A stretch of 34,762 nucleotides of DNA, taken from assembly GCA_017550965.1 (NCBI GenBank), contig JAFZNK010000100.1, positions 1-34,762 of the forward strand, in the 5' to 3' direction. This DNA is from Thermoguttaceae bacterium (GTDB lineage Bacteria; Planctomycetota; Planctomycetia; Pirellulales; Thermoguttaceae). A program made the position numbers and the translations under genes. This document shows, in pieces, positions 16,485-24,740 of this stretch (positions are counted from its first letter, which is position 1; each line of letters begins with the position of its first letter). The notes under the pieces are model-generated. The model made no database searches and was not told the DNA's origin. It saw nothing but the letters and a program-made list of their open reading frames with translations.

Positions 16485-17204
16485 TACGGGATTCTTCGAT
16501 CCGACGGCAGGTTGAGAAAAATCCGCGTCGACAAAGCGCGCTTCCACCTGCGGATCCAACGCTCGAAGAGGCGCGCAAATAATGGACGCCTCGTTTGCCA
16601 ATCAACAAAAATTAACGTCTGAGACCTCGGAAAAACAAGGGTCGGCGGTTTGAAAAAGCGTTTTCAATCAACAACCGATCAACAAAAAAAGCGAATTTGC
16701 GTTTTGGCGGCGACAAGCGCGACCTTGCCTGCGGCGTACGCGCGACAAAGACGCGCTTCCGCTTGCGGCTCCGACGCTCGAAGAGGCGCGCAAATAATGA
16801 ACGACTCGTTTGCCAATCAACAAAATTTAACGTCCGAGACCTCGGAAAAACAAGGGTCGGCGGTTTTAAAAAACGTTCTTAGTCAACAACCGATCAACAA
16901 AAACGACGAATTTGCGTTTTGGCGGCGACCAACGGAATCGGCCTTGCCCGCGGCGTACGCGAGACCGAGCCGCCAACGAGCGGCGATTCCAAAAGGCGCG
17001 CTTCCGCTTGCGGATCCAATTCTGCGTTCGAGCGTCGCGTTCAGACGACGCCCGATTGCGTTTTTTTTATGATCGCGCCTCGCGACGCTTGATTTTGGGG
17101 GCGCCCTTTGGTACTCTTAGGCAAAAGGAATTGCGCGTACTTGCAGTCGCGCGCGTTTTTACATTGTTTATTCAACGCATCCCCTGAATCCCGGAGTCGC
17201 CAAA
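16485..17204. other. 720-bp intergenic region filled mostly by the tandem repeat
   Basis: Between the ilvC terminator and the metallophosphoesterase gene the region consists of the tandem repeat and about 160 bp after it. That tail holds a T-run at 17061-17068 and a weak promoter-like pair (TTGATT, 17 bp, TACTCT) starting near 17089. Apart from the 91-codon frame in repeat copy 2, no gene is supported. Confidence 0.55.
16530..17045 (+). repeat. Imperfect tandem repeat, units about 215 and 245 bp plus a partial third
   Basis: The same segment recurs at about 16530, 16743 and 16995, judged by the shared CGCGCTTCC start (16537, 16752, 16997). The third copy breaks off after about 45 bp. Copy 2 carries about 30 extra bases near its end. 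Each full unit contains an open segment starting at an ATG (16582 and 16797) preceded by AAGAGG; the two peptides share SFANQQ and LTSETSEKQGSAV, and NKKSEFAFWRR aligns with NKNDEFAFWRR. Copy 1 is stopped by a TGA where copy 2 has a Leu codon. The peptide of copy 1 reads through to EEARK-stop, and this stop overlaps the ATG of copy 2 as TAATG. Copy 2 is open for 91 codons to 17072. Repeat decay or a duplicated small gene are both possible. Confidence 0.8.
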
Positions 17205-18101
17205 ATGATTCGATTTGCAGTAATAGCCGACGTACAATACGGCAACCTTGACACGCTTGGCGAAAGAACTTATCGCGAATCGCTGCCAAAATTCCTCGCC
17301 GCCGCCGGCGAAATCGCGGCGGAAAACGTTCTTTTTACCTTACAGCTGGGGGACGCCTCTCAGTCGGATTGGGAAAACCATCTGGGGATCAAGGAACTGT
17401 TTGAAGTCGCCGAAAAGGCCGGAATAAAGTGGAAACACGTCCTGGGCAATCACGATTTTCTGGTCGCCGACGAAAAGAAGCCCCAGCTTTATACCGATTT
17501 TGGCCTTGAAAAACCGGGGTACTACGATTTCGTCGTCGACGATCCGGACGACGATTCCAACGTTTGGCGATTCGTCGTTCTCAACGGAAACGAGATCAGT
17601 CTATACGCGGCGGAAACGCCGGAAGAAAGAAAAAAGGCGGAAGAAGAGCGCAATCGCTGGAAGCTGCCCAACGGCGGTTTGTCCGCGGACTGGAACGGGG
17701 CCGTCTCGCCGCGACAACTTCAATGGCTCGAGAACCGTTTGGAACTTGCGACGAAACAAAACGAAAAAGCGCTGGTTTGTTCCCATTTTCCGCTTTTCGC
17801 CAATTCCGGCGACGGAACCGATTCGCAAGACGACGGCGTCTACTACTTCGAGCGCGGGTGGTCTGTCTGGAACGGAAAACAAATCCTCGACGTCGTCGAC
17901 AAATATCCCTGCGTCAAAGGGTACCTGGCCGGGCATTTGCACGAAGGTTCCTACGGGGTTCGCAAGAACGTCGCTCACGTTACGTTCAAAGGAATCGTCC
18001 AAACGGTTCCCAATTGCTACGCGTTCGTCAATTTGACGTCCGACTCGATCATTGTCGAAGGAAGAGCGGCGCAAGCCTCCTACAAGTTCCATTTCAAATG
18101 A
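17205..18101 (+). CDS. Calcineurin-like metallophosphoesterase, ADP-ribose/CDP-alcohol diphosphatase-like
   Basis: The 298-residue product has the full metallophosphoesterase motif set: IADVQY (D9), QLGDAS (D50), GNHDF (N82, H83, D84), CSHFPL (H194) and GHLHE (H244, H246). These bind two metal ions. The ADVQY start and overall length resemble the Mn-dependent ADP-ribose/CDP-alcohol diphosphatase branch, but the substrate cannot be read from sequence alone. There is no signal peptide, so a cytoplasmic enzyme is expected. A charged insertion (TPEERKKAEEERNRWKLPNG) sits between the third and fourth motifs. GGAG lies 8 bases before the ATG. It is monocistronic as far as visible: a repeat region precedes it and an independent promoter follows. 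Confidence 0.88.
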   Translation: MIRFAVIADVQYGNLDTLGERTYRESLPKFLAAAGEIAAENVLFTLQLGDASQSDWENHLGIKELFEVAEKAGIKWKHVLGNHDFLVADEKKPQLYTDFGLEKPGYYDFVVDDPDDDSNVWRFVVLNGNEISLYAAETPEERKKAEEERNRWKLPNGGLSADWNGAVSPRQLQWLENRLELATKQNEKALVCSHFPLFANSGDGTDSQDDGVYYFERGWSVWNGKQILDVVDKYPCVKGYLAGHLHEGSYGVRKNVAHVTFKGIVQTVPNCYAFVNLTSDSIIVEGRAAQASYKFHFK

Positions 18102-18247
18102 GAAAAGGAACTTTGCGTATGCGCAACACGTCGAAAGTCTTTGATAAATTTTAAAATTTTTCCGGCTTAGAATTTACGCAAGTCCGAATATATGCGCGCG
18201 ACGCATAGAATTACGGGTTACGTTCCCCCAAAAAACGAGCGAAACTA

Positions 18248-18277
18248 TTGACGCCGGGAACGCTTTGCAAGTATAAT
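18248..18277 (+). promoter_or_regulatory. Promoter of the second DUF1559/lipoprotein pair
   Basis: TTGACG, an 18-bp spacer and TATAAT lie 55 bp before the ATG at 18332. An in-frame ATG at 18248 overlaps the -35 and so cannot be the translation start of this transcript. Confidence 0.72.
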
Positions 18278-18331
18278 AGGGACGTTGTATTTTTTCCTCT
18301 TTTGCGAAATTTTTCATCACAGGACAGAAAA

Positions 18332-19423
18332 ATGAAACTCAACTCATCCAGAAAGAGCGGTTTTACGCTCGTCGAACTGCTGGTCGTTATCGCGATCATC
18401 GGCATTTTAATCGGTCTGTTGCTTCCGGCCGTTCAGGCGGCCCGCGAGGCGGCGCGGCGTATGCAATGCACCAACAACCTCAAGCAACTGTGTCTGGCGA
18501 TTCACAATTACACGGACCGCAACAACGGCGATTTGCCGGCGCACGGTATGGGCGCGAACGGCAACTGCACCGCGCTTTACGGTCTCCTTACGGAAATCGA
18601 ACAGGGACAACGTTACGCGGAAATGCATTCCTACGACAACGACGGAAATAAGTTCAATCCATACAGCGACGTCGCGTGCTGGAAGGGCAAGATTTCCGCG
18701 TTCAACTGCCCGTCCGACTCGTCGACGGCGGAATGCGGAAACGCGGATCATATTCCCGGCAACTACTGCTTTAGCGAAGCCGACTACCTCAATTACAACT
18801 ACGGCTCCTGGGGCAATCAACGTTCGGCGTTCGGCATGGTTCAACGCTCCGACCAATGGGCGAACACCGACTGGGGCGGCGGGTGCAAACCTCTGTCGTG
18901 CGTTACCGACGGAACGAGCAACACGATCGCAATGAGCGAACACGTCTCATCCCCCAGAGAAATCGGCGTCGCGCACCAGCGCATTCTTGGAGGCGCCGCG
19001 CTCAATACGAGCGCCTGGTCCTATAAACCAAACCAGTGTCTTGCGAAACGCGGATCCGGCGGCAATTATGTGGACGGAACGGCGACGACGGGCGGTCTCG
19101 GGCAACGCGCGCTCTACTATTCGTACAACAACTCAAGATTCCATACGATTCTCCCTCCGAACTCGCCCACTTGCTGCGCGGCCTCGAACTTTGGCGAAGC
19201 TTCGTATATATCGGCGACGAGCAACCACAGCGGAGGCGTGAACGTTGGGATGATGGACGGAAGCGTTCGTTTTGTAAGCGATACGATCAATTGCGAAACG
19301 GCGGGCACACAGGGATTTTCGGGCTGGTACAAATACTGGGGCGCTCAGGAAGGCGTCTCTCCGTTTGGCGTGTGGGGCTCGCTCGGCACGTGCAACCGCG
19401 GCGAAACGAACACGTCTATATAA
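18332..19423 (+). CDS. DUF1559 family pseudopilin (second copy)
   Basis: The 363-residue product begins [20 protein letters not shown] with a prepilin cleavage site expected after SG, a single hydrophobic helix, then [17 protein letters not shown], identical at protein level to the first pseudopilin (375-1481) over the helix region. The C-terminal [17 protein letters not shown] contains the H-x9-DG motif. The bodies of the two proteins differ widely, so they are not a recent duplication: even the identical helix is coded with many synonymous differences. AGGA lies 7 bases before the ATG, and the promoter at 18248-18277 supports this start. A lipoprotein gene follows after 27 bp and a terminator at 20014-20058 ends the pair. 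The product is probably anchored in the inner membrane with the domain outside; its exact role is unknown. Confidence 0.94.
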   Translation: MKLNSSRKSGFTLVELLVVIAIIGILIGLLLPAVQAAREAARRMQCTNNLKQLCLAIHNYTDRNNGDLPAHGMGANGNCTALYGLLTEIEQGQRYAEMHSYDNDGNKFNPYSDVACWKGKISAFNCPSDSSTAECGNADHIPGNYCFSEADYLNYNYGSWGNQRSAFGMVQRSDQWANTDWGGGCKPLSCVTDGTSNTIAMSEHVSSPREIGVAHQRILGGAALNTSAWSYKPNQCLAKRGSGGNYVDGTATTGGLGQRALYYSYNNSRFHTILPPNSPTCCAASNFGEASYISATSNHSGGVNVGMMDGSVRFVSDTINCETAGTQGFSGWYKYWGAQEGVSPFGVWGSLGTCNRGETNTSI

Positions 19424-19450
19424 CTTGATATTTTCGGAAAGGATCGACTC

Positions 19451-19987
19451 ATGAAACGATTAGCCGTACTTTCGTTCGCCGTTCTGGTCATGTGTTCGAT
19501 AGTCGTCTCCGGCTGTCATAAAAAACGTCTGTCGGGCCTTGTTCCCGCGCAAGGCGTCGTTACGTTCAACGGCGAGAAAGTCGCCGGCGCCACCGTGCTT
19601 CTTGCGCCCAAAGAAATCGGAAGCGGAGCGTCGAGCGCTCATGCGGTAACCGACGCTCAGGGCGTTTTTAAGATGACGACTCTTGATCCCGGCGACGGCG
19701 TTTACCCCGGCGAATATTACGTAACGATAACCAAGGACAAAGTCGAAGGAGGACTTTCGCCCGAAGAGGCGAGGGAACGCAACGAGAATCCCGACAAATT
19801 CAGAGGACAACCTGTTCCGGAACAAACGGTAATTCACGAATTGCCCGTGAAGTACGGCGACATGAACGAGTCCGGCTTGACGATTGCCGTGCCCGCGGGC
19901 GGTCAAAAAGACATTGAATTCGCGCTCGAGGGCGAAGTCGATCTTACCCCGCAAACGCTCGGCGCGGGGCACGGCGGAGGCCGTTAA
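19451..19987 (+). CDS. Lipoprotein with transthyretin/carboxypeptidase-regulatory-like domain
   Basis: The 178-residue product has a lipoprotein signal peptide ending VVSGC (Cys22). The domain that follows (LVPAQGVVTFNGEKVAGATV, then VTDAQGVFKMTTLDPGDGVYPGEYYVTITK) is the beta-sandwich of short planctomycete lipoproteins partnered with DUF1559 proteins. A charged segment SPEEARERNENPDKFRGQ and a conserved-looking LPVKYGDMNESGLTIAVPAGG close the fold. The end is GAGHGGGR. AGGA lies 7 bases before the ATG. It is the second gene of the operon started at 18248. Its relation to the truncated lipoprotein at 1-245 is clear from fold and context, though overall identity is low. Function is unknown. 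Confidence 0.88.
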   Translation: MKRLAVLSFAVLVMCSIVVSGCHKKRLSGLVPAQGVVTFNGEKVAGATVLLAPKEIGSGASSAHAVTDAQGVFKMTTLDPGDGVYPGEYYVTITKDKVEGGLSPEEARERNENPDKFRGQPVPEQTVIHELPVKYGDMNESGLTIAVPAGGQKDIEFALEGEVDLTPQTLGAGHGGGR

Positions 19988-20013
19988 TCTTTTCAACGCC
20001 CGAACGTTTTAAC

Positions 20014-20058
20014 GCGCGCCGATTCGACGTCGATCGAGTCGGCGCGCTTTTGCGTTTT
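20014..20058 (+). terminator. Terminator after the DUF1559/lipoprotein pair
   Basis: Arms 20014-20025 and 20036-20047 pair over 12 bp with one G-T wobble; a TTTTGCGTTTT tail follows. Confidence 0.78.
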
Positions 20059-20410
20059 GGGAGTCGCTCCTCGCGCGGCGGGGTTTGCGCGACGTCGGGA
20101 TTTTCGCGTTGCGTCAGCCGTCGAGCCGCGGTCTGCAGACAACGCGCTGTTAAACGCCGAACAAATTTTCGAAAAATTCCATTTTGTAAGAAACTTTCCT
20201 TGCGTTTTGGGATACTATGTATTAAGATGGGAGCGACGAAGAGTCGCCTTGCGACTCGCCATTATTCGTCGACCCGACATTAATCGAGACGTACAAACGG
20301 CGCGACCAAATCTTATTTCCCAGCGCCGCCGTTCGCGCGCGTCGTTCACGGCGTCAACGGCGTTTCGATCGCCTGACTCAGACCCTTGCAGAAGGGGTAA
20401 GGAGAAGAAA
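20059..20410. other. Upstream region of hpf
   Basis: These 352 bp precede hpf. A -10-like TACTAT is at 20213-20218 without a good -35. A continuous plus-strand frame leads into hpf, but its composition is not protein-like and the strong ribosome-binding site marks 20411 as the start. Nothing else is seen. Confidence 0.45.
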
Positions 20411-20707
20411 ATGAATATTCAAGTTCAAGTTCGTCACGGAGAAATGGCGGAAGCCACTCGTGAAAAAATCGCCGAAAAAGTCGCCAAACTGGAACGTTTC
20501 GTCGAACGAATTTCCGATATTAACGTCCTCGTCGACCTCGACAAAGCGGACGAACCGAAAGTCGAAGTTACCGTCGTTACCGAACTGAAAAAAGATTTCC
20601 GCGCCGAATACACGTCCGGCGACCTCTGGGGCTGCCTCGACCAGACGATCGACAAACTCGAGCAACAGATGAGGAAATTCAAAGAAAAATTGACCGATCA
20701 CCGTTGA
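20411..20707 (+). CDS. hpf: Ribosome hibernation-promoting factor, short form
   Basis: The 98-residue product begins MNIQVQVRHGEMAEATREKI and has the beta-alpha-beta-beta-beta-alpha fold of HPF/YfiA (KLERFVERISDINVLVDLDK, PKVEVTVVTE, DFRAEYTSGDLWGCLDQTID, LEQQMRKFKEK). It binds the 30S decoding centre and stores ribosomes in an inactive form under stress. It lacks the C-terminal dimerisation domain of long HPF, so it is the short type, as in gamma-proteobacteria. AAGGAG lies 6 bases before the ATG. A hairpin follows at 20795-20823. Its place directly upstream of two ptsN genes recalls the proteobacterial rpoN-hpf-ptsN cluster. Confidence 0.93.
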   Translation: MNIQVQVRHGEMAEATREKIAEKVAKLERFVERISDINVLVDLDKADEPKVEVTVVTELKKDFRAEYTSGDLWGCLDQTIDKLEQQMRKFKEKLTDHR

Positions 20708-20794
20708 TCGCCAATTGATATCGTTCGTCAACCTTTTCCAGTCCTAACCGTCGACCGCGCGTCGTACGCGCCAACTCAACTTAAATCAAAAAGT

Positions 20795-20823
20795 CGCCGG
20801 CGGCCGAGCTTCGGTCGTCGGCG
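20795..20823 (+). terminator. Hairpin after hpf
   Basis: Arms 20795-20807 and 20811-20823 pair over 13 bp with two G-T wobbles and a 3-nt loop. Only a short CGTTT tail follows, so termination is likely but not certain. Confidence 0.6.
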
Positions 20824-21161
20824 CGTTTGCTTCAGGTCGGCGCTCCCACAATTCCTCGAATAAAATCAAATTGTTTCCGCGCGATTTTCCTGAAAAAATT
20901 TCTAACGATTCTTTGAAATCGGGCGGAATCTTCTATATACAAACCGTCAAAAGTGATTACAATGTAGCTAGGAACGGGAGGGTTTTGACAAAGAAGAGCG
21001 ACGCAAAACGTAACGATCCCTTTAAAGCGTCGACTTAGCTCGCCTCATCGTCGCCGCAGTCCTTTTGACGTCGACCGTTCGAATGGTTTTCCTCGACGGA
21101 TCGTCTGCGTTCCGAACCTGCAATTTTGGCCCCTAAAGCCTGTTTTATTTGGAGTTTTCGA
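20824..21161. other. Upstream region of the ptsN pair
   Basis: These 338 bp contain the promoter at 20913-20941 and a leader of about 210 nt with no recognised riboswitch. The stretch 20860-20960 is clearly AT-richer than its surroundings. No gene is seen. Confidence 0.5.
20913..20941 (+). promoter_or_regulatory. Promoter of the PTS gene cluster
   Basis: TTGAAA, a 17-bp spacer and TATACA lie about 220 bp before the first ptsN. I saw no sigma54 -24/-12 motif here, although ptsN is linked to sigma54 in other bacteria. Confidence 0.55.
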
Positions 21162-21641
21162 ATGAAATTTTCCGATTTTATTCTTGGCGATTCCGTCGTT
21201 ATCGAGCTTCAAGCCACGACCAAAGAAGGCGTCATTCGCGAAATGGTCGAATCGATGCGCGCGGCGGGCGGCATTCCAGAAGCCGAGAGTGAGAACATCA
21301 TCAACGCGATCATGCGCCGCGAAGAACTCGGCACCACCGGCATCGGCAACGGAATCGCCGTTCCTCATACCAAGCACATCAGCGTCGAGCGGCTCATCGG
21401 CGCCGTCGCCATTAGCCCGGAAGGCGTCGATTTCAGCAGCCTCGACTGCGAAAAGGTCAATTTGTTCTTCTTACTCGTTTCCCCGCCCGATCGACCCGGC
21501 GAACACCTTCGCGCCCTCGAACACATCACGCGCCACATTAAGAACGAAGGGTTCTGCTCCGCGCTCAAAAAGGCCGCGTCCAAAGACGAAGTCAATAAGA
21601 TACTGGCCGACGCCGACGCGAACGGCCAAAGCCTTAACTGA
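21162..21641 (+). CDS. ptsN: PTS EIIA domain protein (PtsN-like), first copy
   Basis: The 159-residue product is a single EIIA domain of the fructose/nitrogen type. It starts MKFSDFILGDSVVIELQATT, has the helix EGVIREMVESM and the motif REELGTTGIGNGIAVPHTKH, where H69 is the phosphorylation site. HLRALEHITRHIKNEGF completes the domain. It accepts phosphate from HPr and usually acts as a regulator rather than in sugar uptake, since it has no EIIB or EIIC fused or nearby. GGAG lies 7 bases before the ATG at 21162; an earlier in-frame ATG at 21126 lacks a ribosome-binding site. A paralogue follows after 57 bp. The HPr and EI genes lie downstream on the same strand. Confidence 0.92.
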   Translation: MKFSDFILGDSVVIELQATTKEGVIREMVESMRAAGGIPEAESENIINAIMRREELGTTGIGNGIAVPHTKHISVERLIGAVAISPEGVDFSSLDCEKVNLFFLLVSPPDRPGEHLRALEHITRHIKNEGFCSALKKAASKDEVNKILADADANGQSLN

Positions 21642-21698
21642 ATATTCAAGCGACGATTTCAAGCGTCGAGGTCCTAAACGCTTTTGGGAGTAATACGA

Positions 21699-22181
21699 AT
21701 GAAATTTTCCGATTTTATTGTTCCAGGTTCTATCGTAACGAAACTTGAAGCGACGACAAAAGAAGGGATCGTTCGCGAAATGGTCCAATCGATGGCGGAC
21801 GCCGGCGCTTTTCCAGAAACGGAAATCGACAACATCGTCGCCAAGGTGCTTGAACGCGAAGAACTCGGCACCACGGCGATCGGGCGCGGCGTGGCTATTC
21901 CTCACTCGCGTTACGCGGGCGTGGAATCTCTCGTCGGCACCGTTGGAATCAGCCAGGAAGGCGTCGATTTCGACAGCCTCGATTGCGAAAAAGTCTACTT
22001 GTTCTTCCTGATCGTTTCGAACCCCGCTTATAAAGACGAGCACGTCGCCGCTCTACAGCACATCTCGACTCAGCTGAGAGACAAAGGGTTCTGCAGCTAC
22101 TTGCGCCAGAGCTACACGCGCGAAGACGTCCTGAATCTTCTCAACGAAGCGGACGAAGGCGAATACGCGCCGGAACGCTGA
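21699..22181 (+). CDS. ptsN: PTS EIIA domain protein (PtsN-like), second copy
   Basis: The 160-residue product is a paralogue of the previous gene: MKFSDFI, EATTKEG, REELGTTAIGRGVAIPHSRY with H69 at exactly the same position, and FDSLDCEKVYLFFLIVS. Roughly half the residues are identical, so the duplication is old. The C-terminus is more acidic (NEADEGEYAPER). Having two EIIA regulators side by side suggests division of labour, for example one sensing and one output partner, as proposed for the paired ptsN genes of Chlamydiae; this is inference. GGAG lies 8 bases before the ATG at 21699. A GC-rich hairpin (22190-22214) follows the stop at once, and a terminator lies at 22352-22390. Confidence 0.92.
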   Translation: MKFSDFIVPGSIVTKLEATTKEGIVREMVQSMADAGAFPETEIDNIVAKVLEREELGTTAIGRGVAIPHSRYAGVESLVGTVGISQEGVDFDSLDCEKVYLFFLIVSNPAYKDEHVAALQHISTQLRDKGFCSYLRQSYTREDVLNLLNEADEGEYAPER

Positions 22182-22582
22182 TCGTCGCGCGGCGCGTTTG
22201 ACGCAGGCGCGCCGTCGGACAAAGAGAATTTGGGACGATCGCGTCGTCCGAATCCCGGCTTGACACGACGCCTCGCGCGTCGCAGGCGCTCTTAAAACGC
22301 TCGCTTGCGGAACAAAAGCGATCGGAGCGCGAACAATACAGAATCGACCGCGCGGCGCAACCTCTCGACGAGAGGTTACGCCGCTTTTTTGTTATCGGTC
22401 TTTTGCCAAACCTGTTTTGCGGTATTTTTGGAGTCGCAACGCTCTCCAAAAAACGCTAAGATACGAAACGAAAAGATAGTCTTTTCCATAAGCGATCTCT
22501 CGTTTCCACGTTATGAGGACGACCGAACGGAGTCGTTGCGGGAAAGAAAAGTCGTCCTTGCCAATAGAAAGCGCCAGTTAAA
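22182..22582. other. Region between ptsN and ptsH with several hairpins
   Basis: These 401 bp hold a 7-bp GC hairpin (22190-22196 with 22208-22214), a terminator (22352-22390) and a 9-bp inverted repeat TTTTTGGAG/CTCCAAAAA (22425-22433, 22444-22452) that could be an operator. A good promoter for ptsH was not found; -10-like TAAGAT lies at 22456-22461. No gene is seen. Confidence 0.55.
22352..22390 (+). terminator. Rho-independent terminator
   Basis: Arms 22352-22366 and 22370-22384 pair over 15 bp with one mismatch and a 3-nt loop, followed by six T. It separates the ptsN pair from ptsH-ptsI, so the two halves are probably separate transcripts or linked by read-through. Confidence 0.88.
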
Positions 22583-22879
22583 GTGATTGCCAAAGAACTG
22601 ACAGTTTCCAACGCCGCCGGTTTCCACGTTCGCGACGCCTCGCTCGTGTGCAAAGCGGCGATGAAGTATTCCTCCAAACTCACCCTCGCGAAAAACGGCT
22701 ATAAAGCGGACTGCAAAAGCTGTCTTGATCTTCTCACCCTCATGGCTCCGCAAGGAACCGTGTTGACGCTCAACGCGGAAGGAGACGACGAGGAACAAGC
22801 GGCGGAAGCGATCAAAGAGCTCTTCGATCGCAAATTCTACGAAGACGAATTTGCGGCGTCGGCGCCCGCCGACCTGTGA
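22583..22879 (+). CDS. ptsH: Phosphocarrier protein HPr
   Basis: The 98-residue product has the HPr signature NAAGFHVRDASLV, with the active-site H15 and R17 at the canonical positions. The regulatory-serine region is CKSCLDLLTL, with S46 exactly where Firmicutes HPr is phosphorylated by HPr kinase; whether a kinase exists here is unknown. The usual Pro after Arg17 is Asp, an uncommon variant. HPr passes phosphate from EI to EIIA. The start is GTG at 22583: an in-frame TAG lies six codons upstream and no earlier start is possible. No clear Shine-Dalgarno is seen, suggesting weak initiation. The C-terminus extends about ten residues beyond typical HPr (YEDEFAASAPADL). ptsI follows. Confidence 0.9.
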   Translation: MIAKELTVSNAAGFHVRDASLVCKAAMKYSSKLTLAKNGYKADCKSCLDLLTLMAPQGTVLTLNAEGDDEEQAAEAIKELFDRKFYEDEFAASAPADL

Positions 22880-22985
22880 TTCGCCGCGTCGAAAAACGCG
22901 CTCGGCTCGTTTTTCGGCTCCAAAGGCGCAAGCAGGGAAGCGCGCGCGTGTCAACCGACTTTTCTTCTTACTCAGAAAGTCTAAG

Positions 22986-24740
22986 ATGAAAGTATATCAG
23001 GGCGTCCCCGTCTATCCCGGCGTCGCGATTGGGAAATTAAGCGTCGTCGTCAGCGATCGAGTCGGCTCGCAAAAACGCGTTTTAATTCAGCCGGGCCAGG
23101 TCGACAAAGAGCTTCGCCGTATCGAGGCGGCGTTTCGCGGCGCGAACGCGGCGCTCGAAACGAGCCGCGACGACGCGACGCGTCAACTTGGCGCGGAATT
23201 CGGGCGTCTCTACGAGGCTTATCTCCTCATTTTAAACGACGCGGGCATGCGCTCCCGCATTGAAAAAGCGGTTTCCGAACATCTTGTTACGGCGGAATAC
23301 GCGGTCGACTCCACGTTGAATCAGCAGGCGGACCTTCTTCGCAATCTCGATCCGCACTACGCCGAACGCGCCAACGATATTCTCGATCTTCGCGACCGGC
23401 TCCTGCACGAACTTCTTTCAATTCGCGCCGTCGATCGCGCGGAAACGACCGAGCCGACCATCGTCGCCGCGTCGTTTCTCAAGCCCAGCGCGGCGTCGAA
23501 ACTCGACCCCGCGAAAACTTCGGCGATTGTTACGGAAAACGGGGCGATCGGCAGCCACACGGCGATCGTCGCCGCCGCGCTGCACGTTCCGACGGTGTTG
23601 GGCGTCGGATCGTTCCTGACGGAAACCGGCGAAACCACCGTCGCGATCGTCGACGGCGAACTCGGCAGGCTCGTTCTCGACCCGACCCCCGACGTTCTCG
23701 CGCAATACGAGCGCAAACTTAACCGGTTGCACGAAGAACAGCGCCGACTCGAATCGAAAAACCGTTCGATCTACGCGAAAACGCTCGACGGCGTCGACAT
23801 TGAAATCAAGGGCAACATCGAATTTCCGCAAGAAGCGAAGACGTGTTACGAATACGGCGCGCCCGGCGTCGGACTCTATCGAACGGAATTCCTCTATTTG
23901 ACGAGCCCGTCGGGAACGCTCCCCAACGAAGAAGCGCACTTCGAGGCGTATAAACAAGTCGCGGAGGCGATGAACGGACGGCAAGTTACCATCCGCACGT
24001 TCGATCTTGGCGCCGACAAGCTCCCCAACGGGCTGAAATTCACTCCGGAGCCGGAGCCTAATCCGTTCCTCGGGCTGCGAAGCGTTCGTCTCTCTCTGCG
24101 CAACGGCGACATGTTCCGCACGCAAATTCGCGCGCTTCTTCGCGCGAGCGTCTACGGAAAAATCGCGGTGATGTTCCCTCTCGTTTCGACGATTATGGAG
24201 TTCCGCAAGGCGAGAATGATCTTCAACGACGTGCGCGACGAACTCCTTGAAAAAAACGTCCCGTTCGATCGCGACATTCCGCTGGGCATTATGGTCGAAA
24301 CGCCCGCCGCCGTCATAACGCTTGAACAATTTGCGCACGACGTCGATTTCTTCAGTATCGGAACTAACGACCTGCTCCAATACGCGATGGCGACCGACCG
24401 AACCAATCCGAGCGTGAGCGAACTTTACGAACAGGAGTCGCCCGCCCTGCTCCGAATGATCAAGCGAACAGTCGACGTCGCGCGAACGTACGACAAGCCC
24501 GTCTCGCTGTGCGGCCAGATGGGAAGCGTTCCGGAGAATATTCCGCTTTTGCTCGGGCTGGGCCTGCGCACGATCAGCGTCGCGCCCGGCATGATCCTGC
24601 GGCTCAAAGAAGTCTGCGAAGGGTATTCGATCGCCGACTGTCAAGACCTTGCCGCGCGCGCGGCGCTCATGGAATCGTCGACCGAAGTGCGTATGTTGCT
24701 CCGTAACGACTGGCACGAGCGCACTCAGACGGGCTACTGA
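22986..24740 (+). CDS. ptsI: PTS enzyme I (phosphoenolpyruvate-protein phosphotransferase)
   Basis: Enzyme I takes phosphate from phosphoenolpyruvate and passes it to HPr. The 584-residue product has the HPr-binding helical domain (about 40-150), the phosphohistidine domain with H191 in GAIGSHTAIVAAALHVP, and the PEP-binding barrel with GLYRTEFLY, TFDLGADK, NPFLGLRSVR, GIMVETPAAV, FFSIGTNDLLQYAMATDR and SLCGQMGS (C509, the catalytic acid). The usual GGxTSH before the active His reads NGAIGSH, a mild departure. Length is normal. The ATG at 22986 begins the family-typical MKVYQGVPVYPGVAIG, though the ribosome-binding site is weak; a frame open further upstream adds only Arg-rich sequence. It lacks an N-terminal GAF domain, so it is not the PtsP form. 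It is probably co-transcribed with ptsH. Confidence 0.94.
   Translation: MKVYQGVPVYPGVAIGKLSVVVSDRVGSQKRVLIQPGQVDKELRRIEAAFRGANAALETSRDDATRQLGAEFGRLYEAYLLILNDAGMRSRIEKAVSEHLVTAEYAVDSTLNQQADLLRNLDPHYAERANDILDLRDRLLHELLSIRAVDRAETTEPTIVAASFLKPSAASKLDPAKTSAIVTENGAIGSHTAIVAAALHVPTVLGVGSFLTETGETTVAIVDGELGRLVLDPTPDVLAQYERKLNRLHEEQRRLESKNRSIYAKTLDGVDIEIKGNIEFPQEAKTCYEYGAPGVGLYRTEFLYLTSPSGTLPNEEAHFEAYKQVAEAMNGRQVTIRTFDLGADKLPNGLKFTPEPEPNPFLGLRSVRLSLRNGDMFRTQIRALLRASVYGKIAVMFPLVSTIMEFRKARMIFNDVRDELLEKNVPFDRDIPLGIMVETPAAVITLEQFAHDVDFFSIGTNDLLQYAMATDRTNPSVSELYEQESPALLRMIKRTVDVARTYDKPVSLCGQMGSVPENIPLLLGLGLRTISVAPGMILRLKEVCEGYSIADCQDLAARAALMESSTEVRMLLRNDWHERTQTGY

Noticed and set aside
16530..17045. CRISPR array
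   Set aside because: The repeated units exceed 200 bp, have no short regular repeat with unique spacers, and no cas genes are near.
20057..20410. N-terminal extension of the hpf protein
   Set aside because: The extra residues are Arg-rich noise, and a strong AAGGAG lies directly before the ATG at 20411, which begins the family-typical sequence.
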